Positions 10,052 through 17,998 of a stretch of 64,000 nt of DNA are shown piece by piece. The translations under genes were made by a program, and so were the position numbers. The notes below the pieces were generated by a model that saw only the letters and a list, made by a program, of their open reading frames with translations, was not told where the DNA came from and searched no databases. The DNA is from Cohnella candidum (GTDB lineage: Bacteria; Bacillota; Bacilli; Paenibacillales; Paenibacillaceae). Position 1 is the stretch's first letter. Each line of letters starts with the position of its first letter. The stretch spans positions 2,143,001 through 2,207,000 of the forward strand of contig NZ_CP033433.1 of the NCBI RefSeq assembly GCF_003713065.1. The letters are read 5' to 3'.

Positions 10052-11962
10052 CTACTCCTCGGCCGATTTCATGAACTTCATGTTGATGACGGTAATGACC
10101 AGGATGATGGCGAACATCGCCACGCCCAGCGCCGAGGCATAACCCAGATCGTTGAACTTGGTCGCCGCGTAATACATCTGCAGGGCCGGCACGTAGGTGG
10201 AGTCGGAAGGTCCTCCGCCCGTCACGATCAGAATGCCGCCGAAATCCTGGATGATATGGATCATCGCCAGCACGATGAGCAGCTTGAATTGCCCGGCCAG
10301 CAACGGAAGATGGATGGAACGGATGATCCGGAACGTCTTCGCGCCGTCCATGCGGGCCGCTTCGATGATCTCCTCGGAAATGCCGATGAGGCCGGAATAG
10401 AGAACGAGCAGCTGCAGAATGCCGACGAACGGAAATCCGATGAAAATGACGGCCCATAAGGCGGTAGAAGTGTCGCCTAGCCAGGCATGAGCGAAGGAGC
10501 CAAGTCCCACTGCCCGCAAGATCTGGTTGATGAGGCCGAGCTGGGCATCGTACAAATCCTGCCACACCAGCAGCACGCCTACCGTCGGAATGACGACGGA
10601 GACGACGAAGGCGGTTCGGAACCAATACTGCGACTTCTTGCTTTTCAAATGATAGATCAGTTCGGCGACCAGAAGCGGCGGTACGATCGTCTTGATCAAT
10701 CCCGTAACGATCAGGATGAGCAGATTCCAACCGCCTTTGGAGACGTAAGGATCGTGCACCATGCGTTTGAAATTCTCGAGGCCAACATATACGCTTCTTC
10801 CCCCCGGATTCCAGTGATAGAGAGAATGAAAGAGGCCAGAGATCGACGGATAGTACAAAAATAAGAAGATCAGCGTAAAACTCGGCACCAGCATCAAATA
10901 GGTGTATTTATCCTTCCAAATACGGAGCAGCGTCTGGGGTTTTCTTCTCCATGCCCAATACGCCAGGAAAAGCAGCGCGGCCGCAACCGCGACGATGGCC
11001 GTGATTCGGATCGTTTCTTGCCGCTGGGCGGCTTTCCGCCCGCTTGCGAGCAGGCTTTCCATCTCATAATGGAACAGGGCGCCTTTGTCGGTAGCGGCAT
11101 ATAGTTGTTTGCTTTCCGCTCCGAGACGGATTTGCTGTCCGGCGCCCGCTTCTCTATGGGTCCATAGAATACGGCCGTCGGCATTGCCGACGTAGAAATT
11201 GCCGGAATAATCCGACACGGCGATATAGGCGCCGTCACGTGACAGATCCACCGAAGTCACGACGTCTTTCGTGGCCAGTTCTCCCGTTTTCGAGCCGTCT
11301 GCGCCGTAAATCAGCGCTTTGTTATTCATAAGACCGGCGGCCCAAGCTCCGTCGTCGGACACCGAGATGTCGGCGATATCGCCGGGGAGCGGGACTTTGG
11401 CCTTCGCTTTTCCCGAGGCGTCGAACAAATACGCGTATTGGTCGGCCCCCGCCGCCGCGATCCATTGGCCGTTCGGGGAAACCCGCAATGCTTTTATCTC
11501 AATCCCGACCGGGATTTCTTTCGATATATTGCCCTGCCGGTCCAATAGCGTGACCGCATTGGCTCGGTACAGGGAGATGGCGATGGTCGACCCGTCCGGG
11601 GATGCCGACAACCGCTTGACCATTTTCGGGAACGATTTGTCCCAGACCGTCTTTCCTTGGGCATCCAGCGAGTAAACGTGAAAATCATCCGACGAAACCA
11701 ATAATTGCCCGTCCTTCAGCAGCGAGACGCCGGTCACGACGTTTTTGGCGGCGAAAGACGAAATCTCCTTGCCTGAAGGATCCACGACCACAGCCGTCGC
11801 GTCCTGAGTGCCGGCCGAGATGCGCTGACCGTCCTCCGAAACGGATAAAGCATTGATCGTAAGCTCCTTGTCCATCTTCCACAATGGATCCGCAAAAGCC
11901 GTTTGCGAGAAAATGAGCGATAAAACGACGACAGCCAGCCAGGCGATAGCGCGTTTCCCCAT
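10052..11962 (-). CDS. MalF-type sugar permease fused to an extracellular seven-bladed beta-propeller
   Basis: A 636-residue fusion, about twice the usual length of a MalF-type permease. Residues 1-24 are a signal peptide (ending TAFA before DPLWK). Residues about 30-310 hold seven WD40-like repeats of roughly 40 residues, each with a core such as LSVSEDGQRISAG, LRVSPNGQWIAAAG or VDLSRDGAYIAVS. A single transmembrane helix (TAIVAVAAALLFLAYWAW) near 325-343 is followed by a basic linker. A complete permease then starts at DKYTYLMLVPSF and carries the EAA loop EEIIEAARMDGAKTFRIIRS. The topology puts the propeller outside the membrane, where the lipoprotein binding protein docks. The frame is continuous, so this is a real fusion. 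ATG 11962 follows AAGGGGAAATCT. A substrate-sensing or docking role is inference. Confidence 0.9.
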   Translation of the reverse strand: MGKRAIAWLAVVVLSLIFSQTAFADPLWKMDKELTINALSVSEDGQRISAGTQDATAVVVDPSGKEISSFAAKNVVTGVSLLKDGQLLVSSDDFHVYSLDAQGKTVWDKSFPKMVKRLSASPDGSTIAISLYRANAVTLLDRQGNISKEIPVGIEIKALRVSPNGQWIAAAGADQYAYLFDASGKAKAKVPLPGDIADISVSDDGAWAAGLMNNKALIYGADGSKTGELATKDVVTSVDLSRDGAYIAVSDYSGNFYVGNADGRILWTHREAGAGQQIRLGAESKQLYAATDKGALFHYEMESLLASGRKAAQRQETIRITAIVAVAAALLFLAYWAWRRKPQTLLRIWKDKYTYLMLVPSFTLIFLFLYYPSISGLFHSLYHWNPGGRSVYVGLENFKRMVHDPYVSKGGWNLLILIVTGLIKTIVPPLLVAELIYHLKSKKSQYWFRTAFVVSVVIPTVGVLLVWQDLYDAQLGLINQILRAVGLGSFAHAWLGDTSTALWAVIFIGFPFVGILQLLVLYSGLIGISEEIIEAARMDGAKTFRIIRSIHLPLLAGQFKLLIVLAMIHIIQDFGGILIVTGGGPSDSTYVPALQMYYAATKFNDLGYASALGVAMFAIILVITVINMKFMKSAEE

Positions 11963-11997
11963 AGATTTCCCCTTCCCGTCCGTCCTCCGGCAATGCC

Positions 11998-12023
11998 GTG
12001 CTCCGCGGTCAACCGCGGAGCAC
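11998..12023 (-). other. Intercistronic stem-loop between binding-protein and permease genes
   Basis: A perfect 11-bp inverted repeat (GTGCTCCGCGG / CCGCGGAGCAC) closes a TCAA loop, between the binding-protein stop and the permease start. No T-run follows on the minus strand, so it is not a standard terminator. By analogy with malE-malF type operons it may protect the upstream mRNA from 3' exonucleases and favour high expression of the binding protein; this is inference. Confidence 0.6.
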
Positions 12024-12043
12024 AGCGCCTTCCGTGCGGCTGG

Positions 12044-13711
12044 TTATTGCCTTACCGGAGGCTGACGCTCCGGATGCTCCAGGTCGGACAGCTCCAGTTT
12101 CTTTTGTTTGAGCATCGGTTCGAAATATTTGTTGATATTGCCTTGGAATTGCTTCAAGAATTCGTCGGCGGAAATCTGATCGTTGAAGTACTTGGAGACC
12201 AGGCCGACATAAGCTTGGAGAGCCGGCTGGTAATCGCTCAATCCGCGCGCCAGCGTATTGCCGGGGCTTGGCTGGCCTTCGGTGTTACCGATTGCCTTGA
12301 ACGATTCGAAAGCTTTCTTCATCTCGTCGGGCAGCTCGATGTCGTTCAGCAGCGGCGCTCCGTTCAGCGCGGCGTCTTTGGCGTTTTGAATGGCTTCCAG
12401 ATAGACTTTGTAGCCCGTGGGGCTGGTTACGTATTGCATGAAGTCGATGTCAAGCGCGGTTTGCTCGGCGTCCTTCTTCACGAAGCTGTAGAAGCCGGTG
12501 TAGATATGGATCGTGCGCGCCGGCGCCTGAACGAGCTCGCCTTCCATCGACGGCATGTTGAAGTAGCCGAATTCGAACGGTTTGACCGCGCCGCCGGTTT
12601 TTTCGGCGTCCGCGAGGTCTTTCGGCAGCTGCCAGAAGGAGGAAGGCAGCGCGACGGCCGTAGCGGCCTTGCTGGTCAGGAACAGCTTGTAAGCCTGCTC
12701 TTCGTTCATGCCGAAGAAACCTTGGGGAGCGTAGCTGAACAGCTTTTTCAAGTTTTCGAATACCGCTTTCCAAGCCGGGTTCCCTTCGATCTTGTAATCT
12801 CCGGTTTGCTCATGGATCGCTTTCAGCATCCGCAGCTCGTTTTTCGTCATCTTGGATTTGGCGTCGTTATACGGATCCGTCGGATCGTATTTCCAGTTGT
12901 CGTCAAGCTGCGGTTGATAGGTGTAATCTCCCGGCTGGGATTTGACCTGGTTCGCGTAATCCCGGAAATATTGGTCCGGATAAATCCGCATCAGCCATCC
13001 CGCCTGGCCGCTCCACATGGATTGCGCGTTTCCGGCGATCGCGAACGGCGTGTAACCGGCATCCTTCAGCTTTTGGAAGTTCGCCATCATCTCGTTGAAG
13101 GTGCTCGGCGGCTTGATGCCCACCTTCTCGTAAATTTCCTTGTTGTACAGCCACAGGATCTGCACGGATTCGAAGTTAAGGTTATTCAGCTCCGTCAGGC
13201 TCGGGTCGTCCAGATTGACGCCCATGCCGGCCAGGTTGAAGCTCTCTTTCCATGCCTTGCCGGTGTAAGGATTCGTTTGCTCCATGAAAGGCTTGAAATC
13301 CACGAATTTGTGGTCGGCCATGAGTTGGGCGTTTTCGTTGTTCATGACGAAGTCGGCTTCCGGCTCGCCGGCCGCGAATTGGGCCTGGAGCCAATCACGG
13401 TACCCTTCAGCGGGCTTGATGTCGATATTGAATTTCACGTCGGGATGAAGGGCGGTGTAGGAATCCGCGACCTTCTTCCACACTTCGGCGGAAGCGCCCC
13501 GGAGGTTGATATTGATCGTGCCGCTGAGCTGCTTCGTTTCCTCGCTCGGAGAAGCGGAAGCGCTGGCGGACGCGGACGGCGATGCGGATGGCGGTGAGGA
13601 TGAAGCAGATGGCGAAGCGTTGTCGGTCCCCGTGCCCTTCGTGCAAGCTCCTAAAGCGAGAACGACGGTCAAAAGCAAACTTGCGGTAATGCCAAACTTC
13701 GATCGTTTCAT
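12044..13711 (-). CDS. Sugar ABC transporter substrate-binding lipoprotein
   Basis: A 555-residue extracytoplasmic binding protein. The ATG at 13711 follows GGGGAG; the signal peptide ends in the lipobox LGAC with the lipidated Cys at residue 23. A Ser/Ala/Pro-rich linker runs to about residue 55, then the family 1 solute-binding fold begins (GTININLRGASAEVWKKVAD). It is the first gene of the operon with the two permeases and the glycosidases. A LacI-type operator lies about 100 nt upstream and a stable hairpin follows the gene. The frame is open to 13885, but that extension lacks a well-spaced ribosome binding site and would place the signal peptide internally. The substrate is probably an oligosaccharide with rhamnose and N-acetylhexosamine ends, judged from the enzymes only. 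Confidence 0.92.
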   Translation of the reverse strand: MKRSKFGITASLLLTVVLALGACTKGTGTDNASPSASSSPPSASPSASASASASPSEETKQLSGTININLRGASAEVWKKVADSYTALHPDVKFNIDIKPAEGYRDWLQAQFAAGEPEADFVMNNENAQLMADHKFVDFKPFMEQTNPYTGKAWKESFNLAGMGVNLDDPSLTELNNLNFESVQILWLYNKEIYEKVGIKPPSTFNEMMANFQKLKDAGYTPFAIAGNAQSMWSGQAGWLMRIYPDQYFRDYANQVKSQPGDYTYQPQLDDNWKYDPTDPYNDAKSKMTKNELRMLKAIHEQTGDYKIEGNPAWKAVFENLKKLFSYAPQGFFGMNEEQAYKLFLTSKAATAVALPSSFWQLPKDLADAEKTGGAVKPFEFGYFNMPSMEGELVQAPARTIHIYTGFYSFVKKDAEQTALDIDFMQYVTSPTGYKVYLEAIQNAKDAALNGAPLLNDIELPDEMKKAFESFKAIGNTEGQPSPGNTLARGLSDYQPALQAYVGLVSKYFNDQISADEFLKQFQGNINKYFEPMLKQKKLELSDLEHPERQPPVRQ

Positions 13712-13809
13712 GCTTGACACTCTCCCCTGTTCATTTTCGCTTCTTGCCCATTCCAAGCGAGTAGACCGGTGACGCATCACTCCTCTCAAAGAAGGTCGCA
13801 AGTGAGGTA

Positions 13810-13823
13810 CAAAAACGTTTTTG
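13810..13823. promoter_or_regulatory. LacI-family operator before the binding-protein operon
   Basis: Perfect palindrome CAAAAACGTTTTTG, identical to the site at 15067 and nearly identical to the pair at 14898 and 14912. It lies between the lacI-type gene and the operon it probably controls, about 100 nt before the binding-protein start. Confidence 0.75.
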
Positions 13824-13854
13824 ATGCCAAAAAAAATGAAGCCGATTCTGGATG

Positions 13855-14871
13855 TCAGGCGGATTCTCTCTCCCGGATCGCGCAAGGAAGCACGATCGTC
13901 TGCACGTCGTCGTAGCGGATTTCGCCTTCGATCAGCTTGATCAGCAGCGACGCGGCTTCGAAACCCATGCTCCGCATCGGCAGCTCCACGGAAGTGATCG
14001 AGGGCCGGGCCAATTGGGAAACGACGGTGTTGTCGAATCCGACGACGGCGAGATCGTCCGGAATTTTGTAGCCGAGCGCCTGCGCTTTCTCGATAACCCG
14101 GGAAGCGATGACGTCCCGGCCCGCGACGATGGCGGTCGGACGCTGTTTCAGGCTGAGCAGCTTTTCCGTTTCGGCATATCCGCTGTCCGGATCGAAGCTT
14201 CCGATGGCGACGAGGCTTTCGTCGAAGCCGTCCCCCAGCTCCTCCATGGCGCGAATGTAGCCGTTATACCGGTCCAGCGAAGCGTCGACTTCGAGCGAGC
14301 ACGGCGTGATCAGCGCGATCCGGCGATGTCCTTTGCGAACCAAATACTGGACGGCGTCATAGGCCCCCTGCTCGTTATCGGCGTTCACGCTGTGGCACAC
14401 TTTCTCTTGGTAAGGCCGGCCGAGCAGCACGAACGGAAAGCGCTTGGAAACAAGCTCTTCGTATGGGCGTTCGCTCGAAGCCGTCCCCATCAGGATGAGG
14501 CCGTCGGCGGATTGCTTGCGGTAAACGTCCAGAACGTGCTCATCCAGCTTGCGCGATTGCGGCTTCTGGAAAGAGAGGAGCAGATCGTAGTTGTTTTTTC
14601 CAAGCGCCTGGCCCAACCCTTTGATCACATCGAGCAGGATGGTATTCTCCAGCCCTTCCGCCGTCTCTTCGACGACCAGGCCGATGTTGTTCGTTTTTTT
14701 CGTGACCAATCCGCGGGCGGATTGGTTGGGGCGGTAGTTCAGCTTCTCGATGGCGTCGAAAATCCTTTTCTTCGTTTCTTCCGCCACGTGCGCCGAACCG
14801 TTCATCGCGAACGAAACGGTACATACGGCTACGCCCGCCTCGCGGGCCACGTCCTTAATCGTTACGGCCAT
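13855..14871 (-). CDS. LacI-family transcriptional regulator of the sugar locus
   Basis: A 338-residue regulator. The N-terminal helix-turn-helix is IKDVAREAGVAVCTVS with hinge YRPNQSARGL, followed by a periplasmic-binding-protein-like effector domain with VVGFDNTVVSQLARPSITSV near the C-terminus. Two in-frame ATGs exist (14877 and 14871); GAGG is 3 nt from the first and 9 nt from the second, so 14871 is preferred. Its promoter region contains two tandem palindromes, so autoregulation is likely. One further copy lies before the binding-protein operon and one before the divergent metallo-hydrolase gene. The effector is unknown; a sugar from the imported glycan is the obvious guess. Confidence 0.9.
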   Translation of the reverse strand: MAVTIKDVAREAGVAVCTVSFAMNGSAHVAEETKKRIFDAIEKLNYRPNQSARGLVTKKTNNIGLVVEETAEGLENTILLDVIKGLGQALGKNNYDLLLSFQKPQSRKLDEHVLDVYRKQSADGLILMGTASSERPYEELVSKRFPFVLLGRPYQEKVCHSVNADNEQGAYDAVQYLVRKGHRRIALITPCSLEVDASLDRYNGYIRAMEELGDGFDESLVAIGSFDPDSGYAETEKLLSLKQRPTAIVAGRDVIASRVIEKAQALGYKIPDDLAVVGFDNTVVSQLARPSITSVELPMRSMGFEAASLLIKLIEGEIRYDDVQTIVLPCAIRERESA

Positions 14872-14897
14872 CGCCATCTTCCTCGTTTCATGACATT

Positions 14898-14925
14898 TAA
14901 AAACGTTTTTGCAAAAACGATTTTG
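14898..14925. promoter_or_regulatory. Two abutting LacI-family operators in the divergent promoter region
   Basis: TAAAAACGTTTTTG (14898-14911) and CAAAAACGATTTTG (14912-14925) lie head to tail, centres 14 bp apart. They cover the predicted start point and early transcribed region of the lacI-type gene, the layout of a roadblock-type autorepressor. Confidence 0.75.
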
Positions 14926-14930
14926 TAACC

Positions 14931-14959
14931 AAGATAACCCAATGTGAAAGCGGTGTCAA
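14931..14959 (-). promoter_or_regulatory. Predicted SigA promoter of the lacI-type gene
   Basis: On the minus strand TTGACA (14954-14959), a 17-bp spacer and TATCTT (14931-14936). The expected start point near 14924 falls inside the tandem operator. Confidence 0.55.
14945..14958. promoter_or_regulatory. cre-like site (CcpA)
   Basis: TGAAAGCGGTGTCA fits the cre consensus TGNAANCGNWNNCA at all fixed positions and overlaps the -35 box of the lacI-type gene, suggesting carbon catabolite control. CcpA itself is not encoded in this window. Confidence 0.5.
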
Positions 14960-14986
14960 TGCTTTTGGAAAAATAATCTTATGAGC

Positions 14987-15016
14987 TTGAAATGAATTTA
15001 CATGGGGTTATATAAT
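14987..15016 (+). promoter_or_regulatory. Predicted promoter of the metallo-hydrolase gene
   Basis: TTGAAA (14987-14992), an 18-bp spacer and TATAAT (15011-15016). The start point near 15023 places the operator at 15067 inside the leader. Confidence 0.5.
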
Positions 15017-15066
15017 CGCTTACACGGCTTAAACCTAACATTTCGGAGGATATCCTCGCGCTATTG

Positions 15067-15080
15067 CAAAAACGTTTTTG
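15067..15080. promoter_or_regulatory. LacI-family operator before the metallo-hydrolase gene
   Basis: CAAAAACGTTTTTG, identical to the site at 13810. It sits 29 nt before the TTG start of the downstream gene, in the leader, where a bound repressor would block elongation. Confidence 0.72.
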
Positions 15081-15108
15081 TAAATCGAATCCCAAGGAGG
15101 AACCTGCA

Positions 15109-16047
15109 TTGGCGAATTTGTCATCCGGACCGCGCCTTCGCTTGACGGCGTTCGACCTGAATACCAAAGAAAACGGCCCGATCGGCATCCCGGCGCTTAA
15201 TCCCGCGGACGGTTTTCTCATCCGATACGACGACGGATCCGACAACCGGACGATCCTGCTGGACGCCGGCAAAAAAGGACAAGCGGAACGCGTCATCGTC
15301 CCCTATTTGAAGGAGCACGGAATCACCCGCATCGATGCGATGATCCTGTCCCATCCCCACAATGACCATTTCGGGGGCATGATCGATATTTTGAAGGATC
15401 CGGAGATTACGGTGGAGCAGTTCATTTACGCACCCGTTTCGGATGAAACCGTACGGATATCCGACAATGACGAAAACTATCGGTTTTGGCTGGAATTGAA
15501 GGCTCTCAAGGAGAAAGCCGGATCCGTCCGGTCGCTGGGAGCGGCGGATGCCGGATCCAAGCTGGCTTTCGGACGGGAACTCGTCTTTGACATCGCGGCC
15601 GTGCCGGACGACTCGCTGATGCCCTTCGGCGAACCCGCCAACCTGAACGATCTGAACCTTGTGCTCCGCTTGAATTTCCGCCGCTTCAGCGCATTGTTCT
15701 CGGGAGATTGCGGTAACGCGCAGGCGGAGCTCATCTTGCGGTCTCCTTATCGGAAGCTGATCGAGTCCGTGAACGTGCTGAAGGCCTCCCATCACGGCGG
15801 CGACGAGTGTGCAACCCCCGAGTTCAACCGGCTCTGCGACGCTTCGTTCATCCTGATCACGTGCAACGAAGTCGTGGTCGATCATCGGCCCAGTTTCATG
15901 CACAACATGCAAGAATGGGGCAAACAGGGAGTCAAGCTGCTGCGGATGGACCAACTCCGGAGCGTCGAATGGACGACCGACGGCACCGTGCTGGAATGCC
16001 GGGCGGAAAGCGGCCGGTATCGGGAGATCGCCGAAATCGATTTGTAA
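15109..16047 (+). CDS. Metallo-beta-lactamase-fold hydrolase, ComEC/Rec2 C-domain-like
   Basis: A 312-residue soluble protein. The metal-binding motif LSHPHNDHFGG (HxHxDH) is near residue 83, with later ligands in FSGDCGN and KASHHGGDE, the pattern of the ComEC-type beta-lactamase domain, but there are no transmembrane segments. The TTG start at 15109 has AAGGAGG with 8 nt spacing; an earlier in-frame TTG at 15064 lies inside the operator and lacks a ribosome binding site. The gene is divergent from the lacI-type gene and has its operator, so it belongs to the sugar regulon, though no sugar-related role is known for this family. Substrate unknown; a phosphoester or lactone is possible. Confidence 0.85.
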   Translation: MANLSSGPRLRLTAFDLNTKENGPIGIPALNPADGFLIRYDDGSDNRTILLDAGKKGQAERVIVPYLKEHGITRIDAMILSHPHNDHFGGMIDILKDPEITVEQFIYAPVSDETVRISDNDENYRFWLELKALKEKAGSVRSLGAADAGSKLAFGRELVFDIAAVPDDSLMPFGEPANLNDLNLVLRLNFRRFSALFSGDCGNAQAELILRSPYRKLIESVNVLKASHHGGDECATPEFNRLCDASFILITCNEVVVDHRPSFMHNMQEWGKQGVKLLRMDQLRSVEWTTDGTVLECRAESGRYREIAEIDL

Positions 16048-16056
16048 GCTTGCTTA

Positions 16057-16070
16057 TTGAAACGGTTTCC
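16057..16070. promoter_or_regulatory. Imperfect palindrome upstream of the acetylxylan esterase gene
   Basis: TTGAAACGGTTTCC contains the near-symmetric core GAAACGGTTTC. It resembles LacI-family operators but differs from the CAAAAACGTTTTTG set and does not fit cre spacing. It lies about 50 nt before the esterase start. Confidence 0.3.
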
Positions 16071-16120
16071 ATAGCCGGGTTACACTGGATGTGTAACTTA
16101 CTTGGAGAGGAAGATCGACG

Positions 16121-17086
16121 TTGCAGCAGCCTTACGACATGCCCCTCGAGCAGCTCCGGGCGTACAAGCCCGCTTTGACCAAGCTGCCGGATTTCGACGC
16201 CTTCTGGAGCGAATCGCTCGAGGAGCTCGCGCAAGTCCCGCTCCGTTACGAGCGGACGCCGTTTCCGTACCCGGTCAAAGGCTTGAAGGTGTACCGGATG
16301 TTCTACGAAGGCTTCAACCATTCCCGAATCGAAGCCTGGCTTGCCCTGCCCGAAAGCTCGCAGCCGCTTCCCGGCATCGTCCAATACCACGGCTATAACT
16401 GGGCATGGGACAACCAGCTGCTGGACACGGTGAATCTCGCCCTCAAAGGCTATGCCGTCCTTCAAATGATTTGCCGGGGCCAGCAGAGCGAGAGCGTGGA
16501 CAACGTCGTCTCCTCCAACGGCCACGTCGCCGGCTGGATGTCCAAAGGCATCCTGAACCCGAGAGAATACTATTACCGTGCCGTCTATATGGACTCCGTA
16601 CGCGCCCTCGAGGTTCTCCGCGATCTGCCGGAAGTGGATGGTGACCGCATCGGCGTAACCGGGGGCAGCCAAGGCGGCGCACTCACGCTGGCGGCTGCCG
16701 CGCTGTCCGACATTCCGAAGCTCGCGTTGTCCGATTACCCGTACCTGTCCCATTTCGAGCGGGCCATTGACGTCGCCCCGGCCGGACCTTACGGCGAATT
16801 GAACGAATATTTCCGCCGCCACTCCTCCGATCCCCGGATCGAGGAACGCGCGAAGGAAACGCTCAGCTATTTCGATATCATGAACCTGGCGCCGCGGATC
16901 GCCTGCCGGACCTGGATCGGCATCGGGCTGATCGACGAAATCACGCCGCCTTCTACCGTTTTCGCCGTTTATAACCATCTTTCCTGCGAGAAGGAAATCG
17001 GCGTTTACCGCTATTTCGGCCATGAGCACATTCCGGCCGCCATCATTCCGAGACTGCAGCTCATGCAGGACGTCCTCGGATCCTGA
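16121..17086 (+). CDS. Acetylxylan esterase / cephalosporin-C deacetylase family (AXE1)
   Basis: A 321-residue alpha/beta hydrolase beginning MQQPYDMPLEQLRAYKP, the characteristic AXE1 N-terminus. The catalytic Ser is in GVTGGSQGGALT, the Asp in IGLIDEITPPSTVFAVYNHL and the His in YRYFGHEHIP. No signal peptide, so it acts on imported acetylated oligosaccharides. The start is TTG at 16121 with GGAGAGG upstream; the next ATG would remove conserved residues. Removing acetyl groups would let the glycosidases of this locus act. It is separated from the metallo-hydrolase gene by 73 nt, with no terminator seen. Confidence 0.92.
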   Translation: MQQPYDMPLEQLRAYKPALTKLPDFDAFWSESLEELAQVPLRYERTPFPYPVKGLKVYRMFYEGFNHSRIEAWLALPESSQPLPGIVQYHGYNWAWDNQLLDTVNLALKGYAVLQMICRGQQSESVDNVVSSNGHVAGWMSKGILNPREYYYRAVYMDSVRALEVLRDLPEVDGDRIGVTGGSQGGALTLAAAALSDIPKLALSDYPYLSHFERAIDVAPAGPYGELNEYFRRHSSDPRIEERAKETLSYFDIMNLAPRIACRTWIGIGLIDEITPPSTVFAVYNHLSCEKEIGVYRYFGHEHIPAAIIPRLQLMQDVLGS

Positions 17087-17100
17087 CGGGAGGAACCGCG

Positions 17101-17940
17101 ATGGCTCCAATCTATTGGTACCAAGACCGCTGGCTTCCCGCGGAAGAAGTCCGGATCTCTCCGGACGACCGCGGCTACTATTTCGGCGACGGCGTCTACG
17201 AGGTGTTCCGCGTGTACGGCGGCGCCTTGTTCGAGGCCGACGCCCATCTCGCCCGTTTGCAGGCAAGCGCCGACGGCATCCGGATCCGTCTTCCTCACGA
17301 CCTGGAAACGCTGAAAAGCCGGCTGGAAGAGCTCGTCCGGCGCAACGGCCTGCAGGAGGGCACCGTTTACCTCCAGGTCACCCGGGGAACCGCTCCCCGC
17401 GCTCACTTGTTCCCTCCGGCAGCCGAACCCGTCACTCTCGCTTACTGCACGGAGGTGAAACGGCCGCTGGCCGCCATGCAGGCGGGCTGCGCGGCGGTGA
17501 CGGCGGAGGATATCCGCTGGCTGCACTGCAATTACAAAACGCTGAACCTGCTGGCCAACGTGCTCGCCAAGCAAGACGCGGCCGACCGCGGAGCGGCCGA
17601 CGCCATCCTGCACCGCGGCGGGATCGTCACCGAAAGCAGCGCGTCCAACGTAATGATCGTCTCGGACGGCAAGCTCGTCACGCACCCGGCGAACAACCTG
17701 ATCCTGCACGGCATTACCCGTGCCGTCGTACTCAGGCTGGCTCATGCATCCGCCATCCCCGTGGAGGAACGCCCTTTCACACTTGCGGAATTGCGCGCCG
17801 CGGACGAAGCGTTCCTTACCGGCACGACGATCGAAATCCTGCCCGTCATCAGCGTGGACGGTTCGCCGGTCGGCGCCGGAAAGCCGGGCCCCGTTACGCG
17901 TCAACTGCAAGAGCAATTCGAACGGGCGATTCTCTTCTGA
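17101..17940 (+). CDS. dat: D-amino acid aminotransferase (class IV, PLP)
   Basis: A 279-residue class IV aminotransferase. DRGYYFGDGVYEVFRVY is near residue 20 and the PLP-binding Lys lies in NYKTLNLLAN, matching D-amino acid transaminases rather than branched-chain enzymes. It normally makes D-Glu or D-Ala for peptidoglycan. ATG 17101 has GGGAGGAACCGCG upstream and lies 14 nt after the esterase stop, so the two are probably co-transcribed; a perfect terminator follows. Aminodeoxychorismate lyase is the main alternative in this superfamily. Confidence 0.87.
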   Translation: MAPIYWYQDRWLPAEEVRISPDDRGYYFGDGVYEVFRVYGGALFEADAHLARLQASADGIRIRLPHDLETLKSRLEELVRRNGLQEGTVYLQVTRGTAPRAHLFPPAAEPVTLAYCTEVKRPLAAMQAGCAAVTAEDIRWLHCNYKTLNLLANVLAKQDAADRGAADAILHRGGIVTESSASNVMIVSDGKLVTHPANNLILHGITRAVVLRLAHASAIPVEERPFTLAELRAADEAFLTGTTIEILPVISVDGSPVGAGKPGPVTRQLQEQFERAILF

Positions 17941-17947
17941 ACGCACG

Positions 17948-17985
17948 AAAGCCCTTCACCCGACTGCCGGGTGAAGGGCTTTTTT
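17948..17985 (+). terminator. Rho-independent terminator after dat
   Basis: AAAGCCCTTCACCCG, a 5-nt loop and CGGGTGAAGGGCTTTTTT: a 12-bp GC-rich stem with a T-run. It may also work weakly for the convergent sulfatase gene. Confidence 0.9.
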
Positions 17986-17998
17986 GCGCGAATGCTTG

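Noticed and set aside
13712-13885. Extended start of the binding protein (58 extra codons)
   Set aside because: It would bury the lipoprotein signal peptide; the Shine-Dalgarno sequence before the internal ATG is much better spaced.
15064-15108. Upstream TTG start for the metallo-hydrolase
   Set aside because: The codon lies inside the LacI-type operator and has no ribosome binding site, while TTG 15109 has AAGGAGG.
16057-16070. cre site before the acetylxylan esterase gene
   Set aside because: The CG step is one position off the cre consensus; listed only as an imperfect palindrome.
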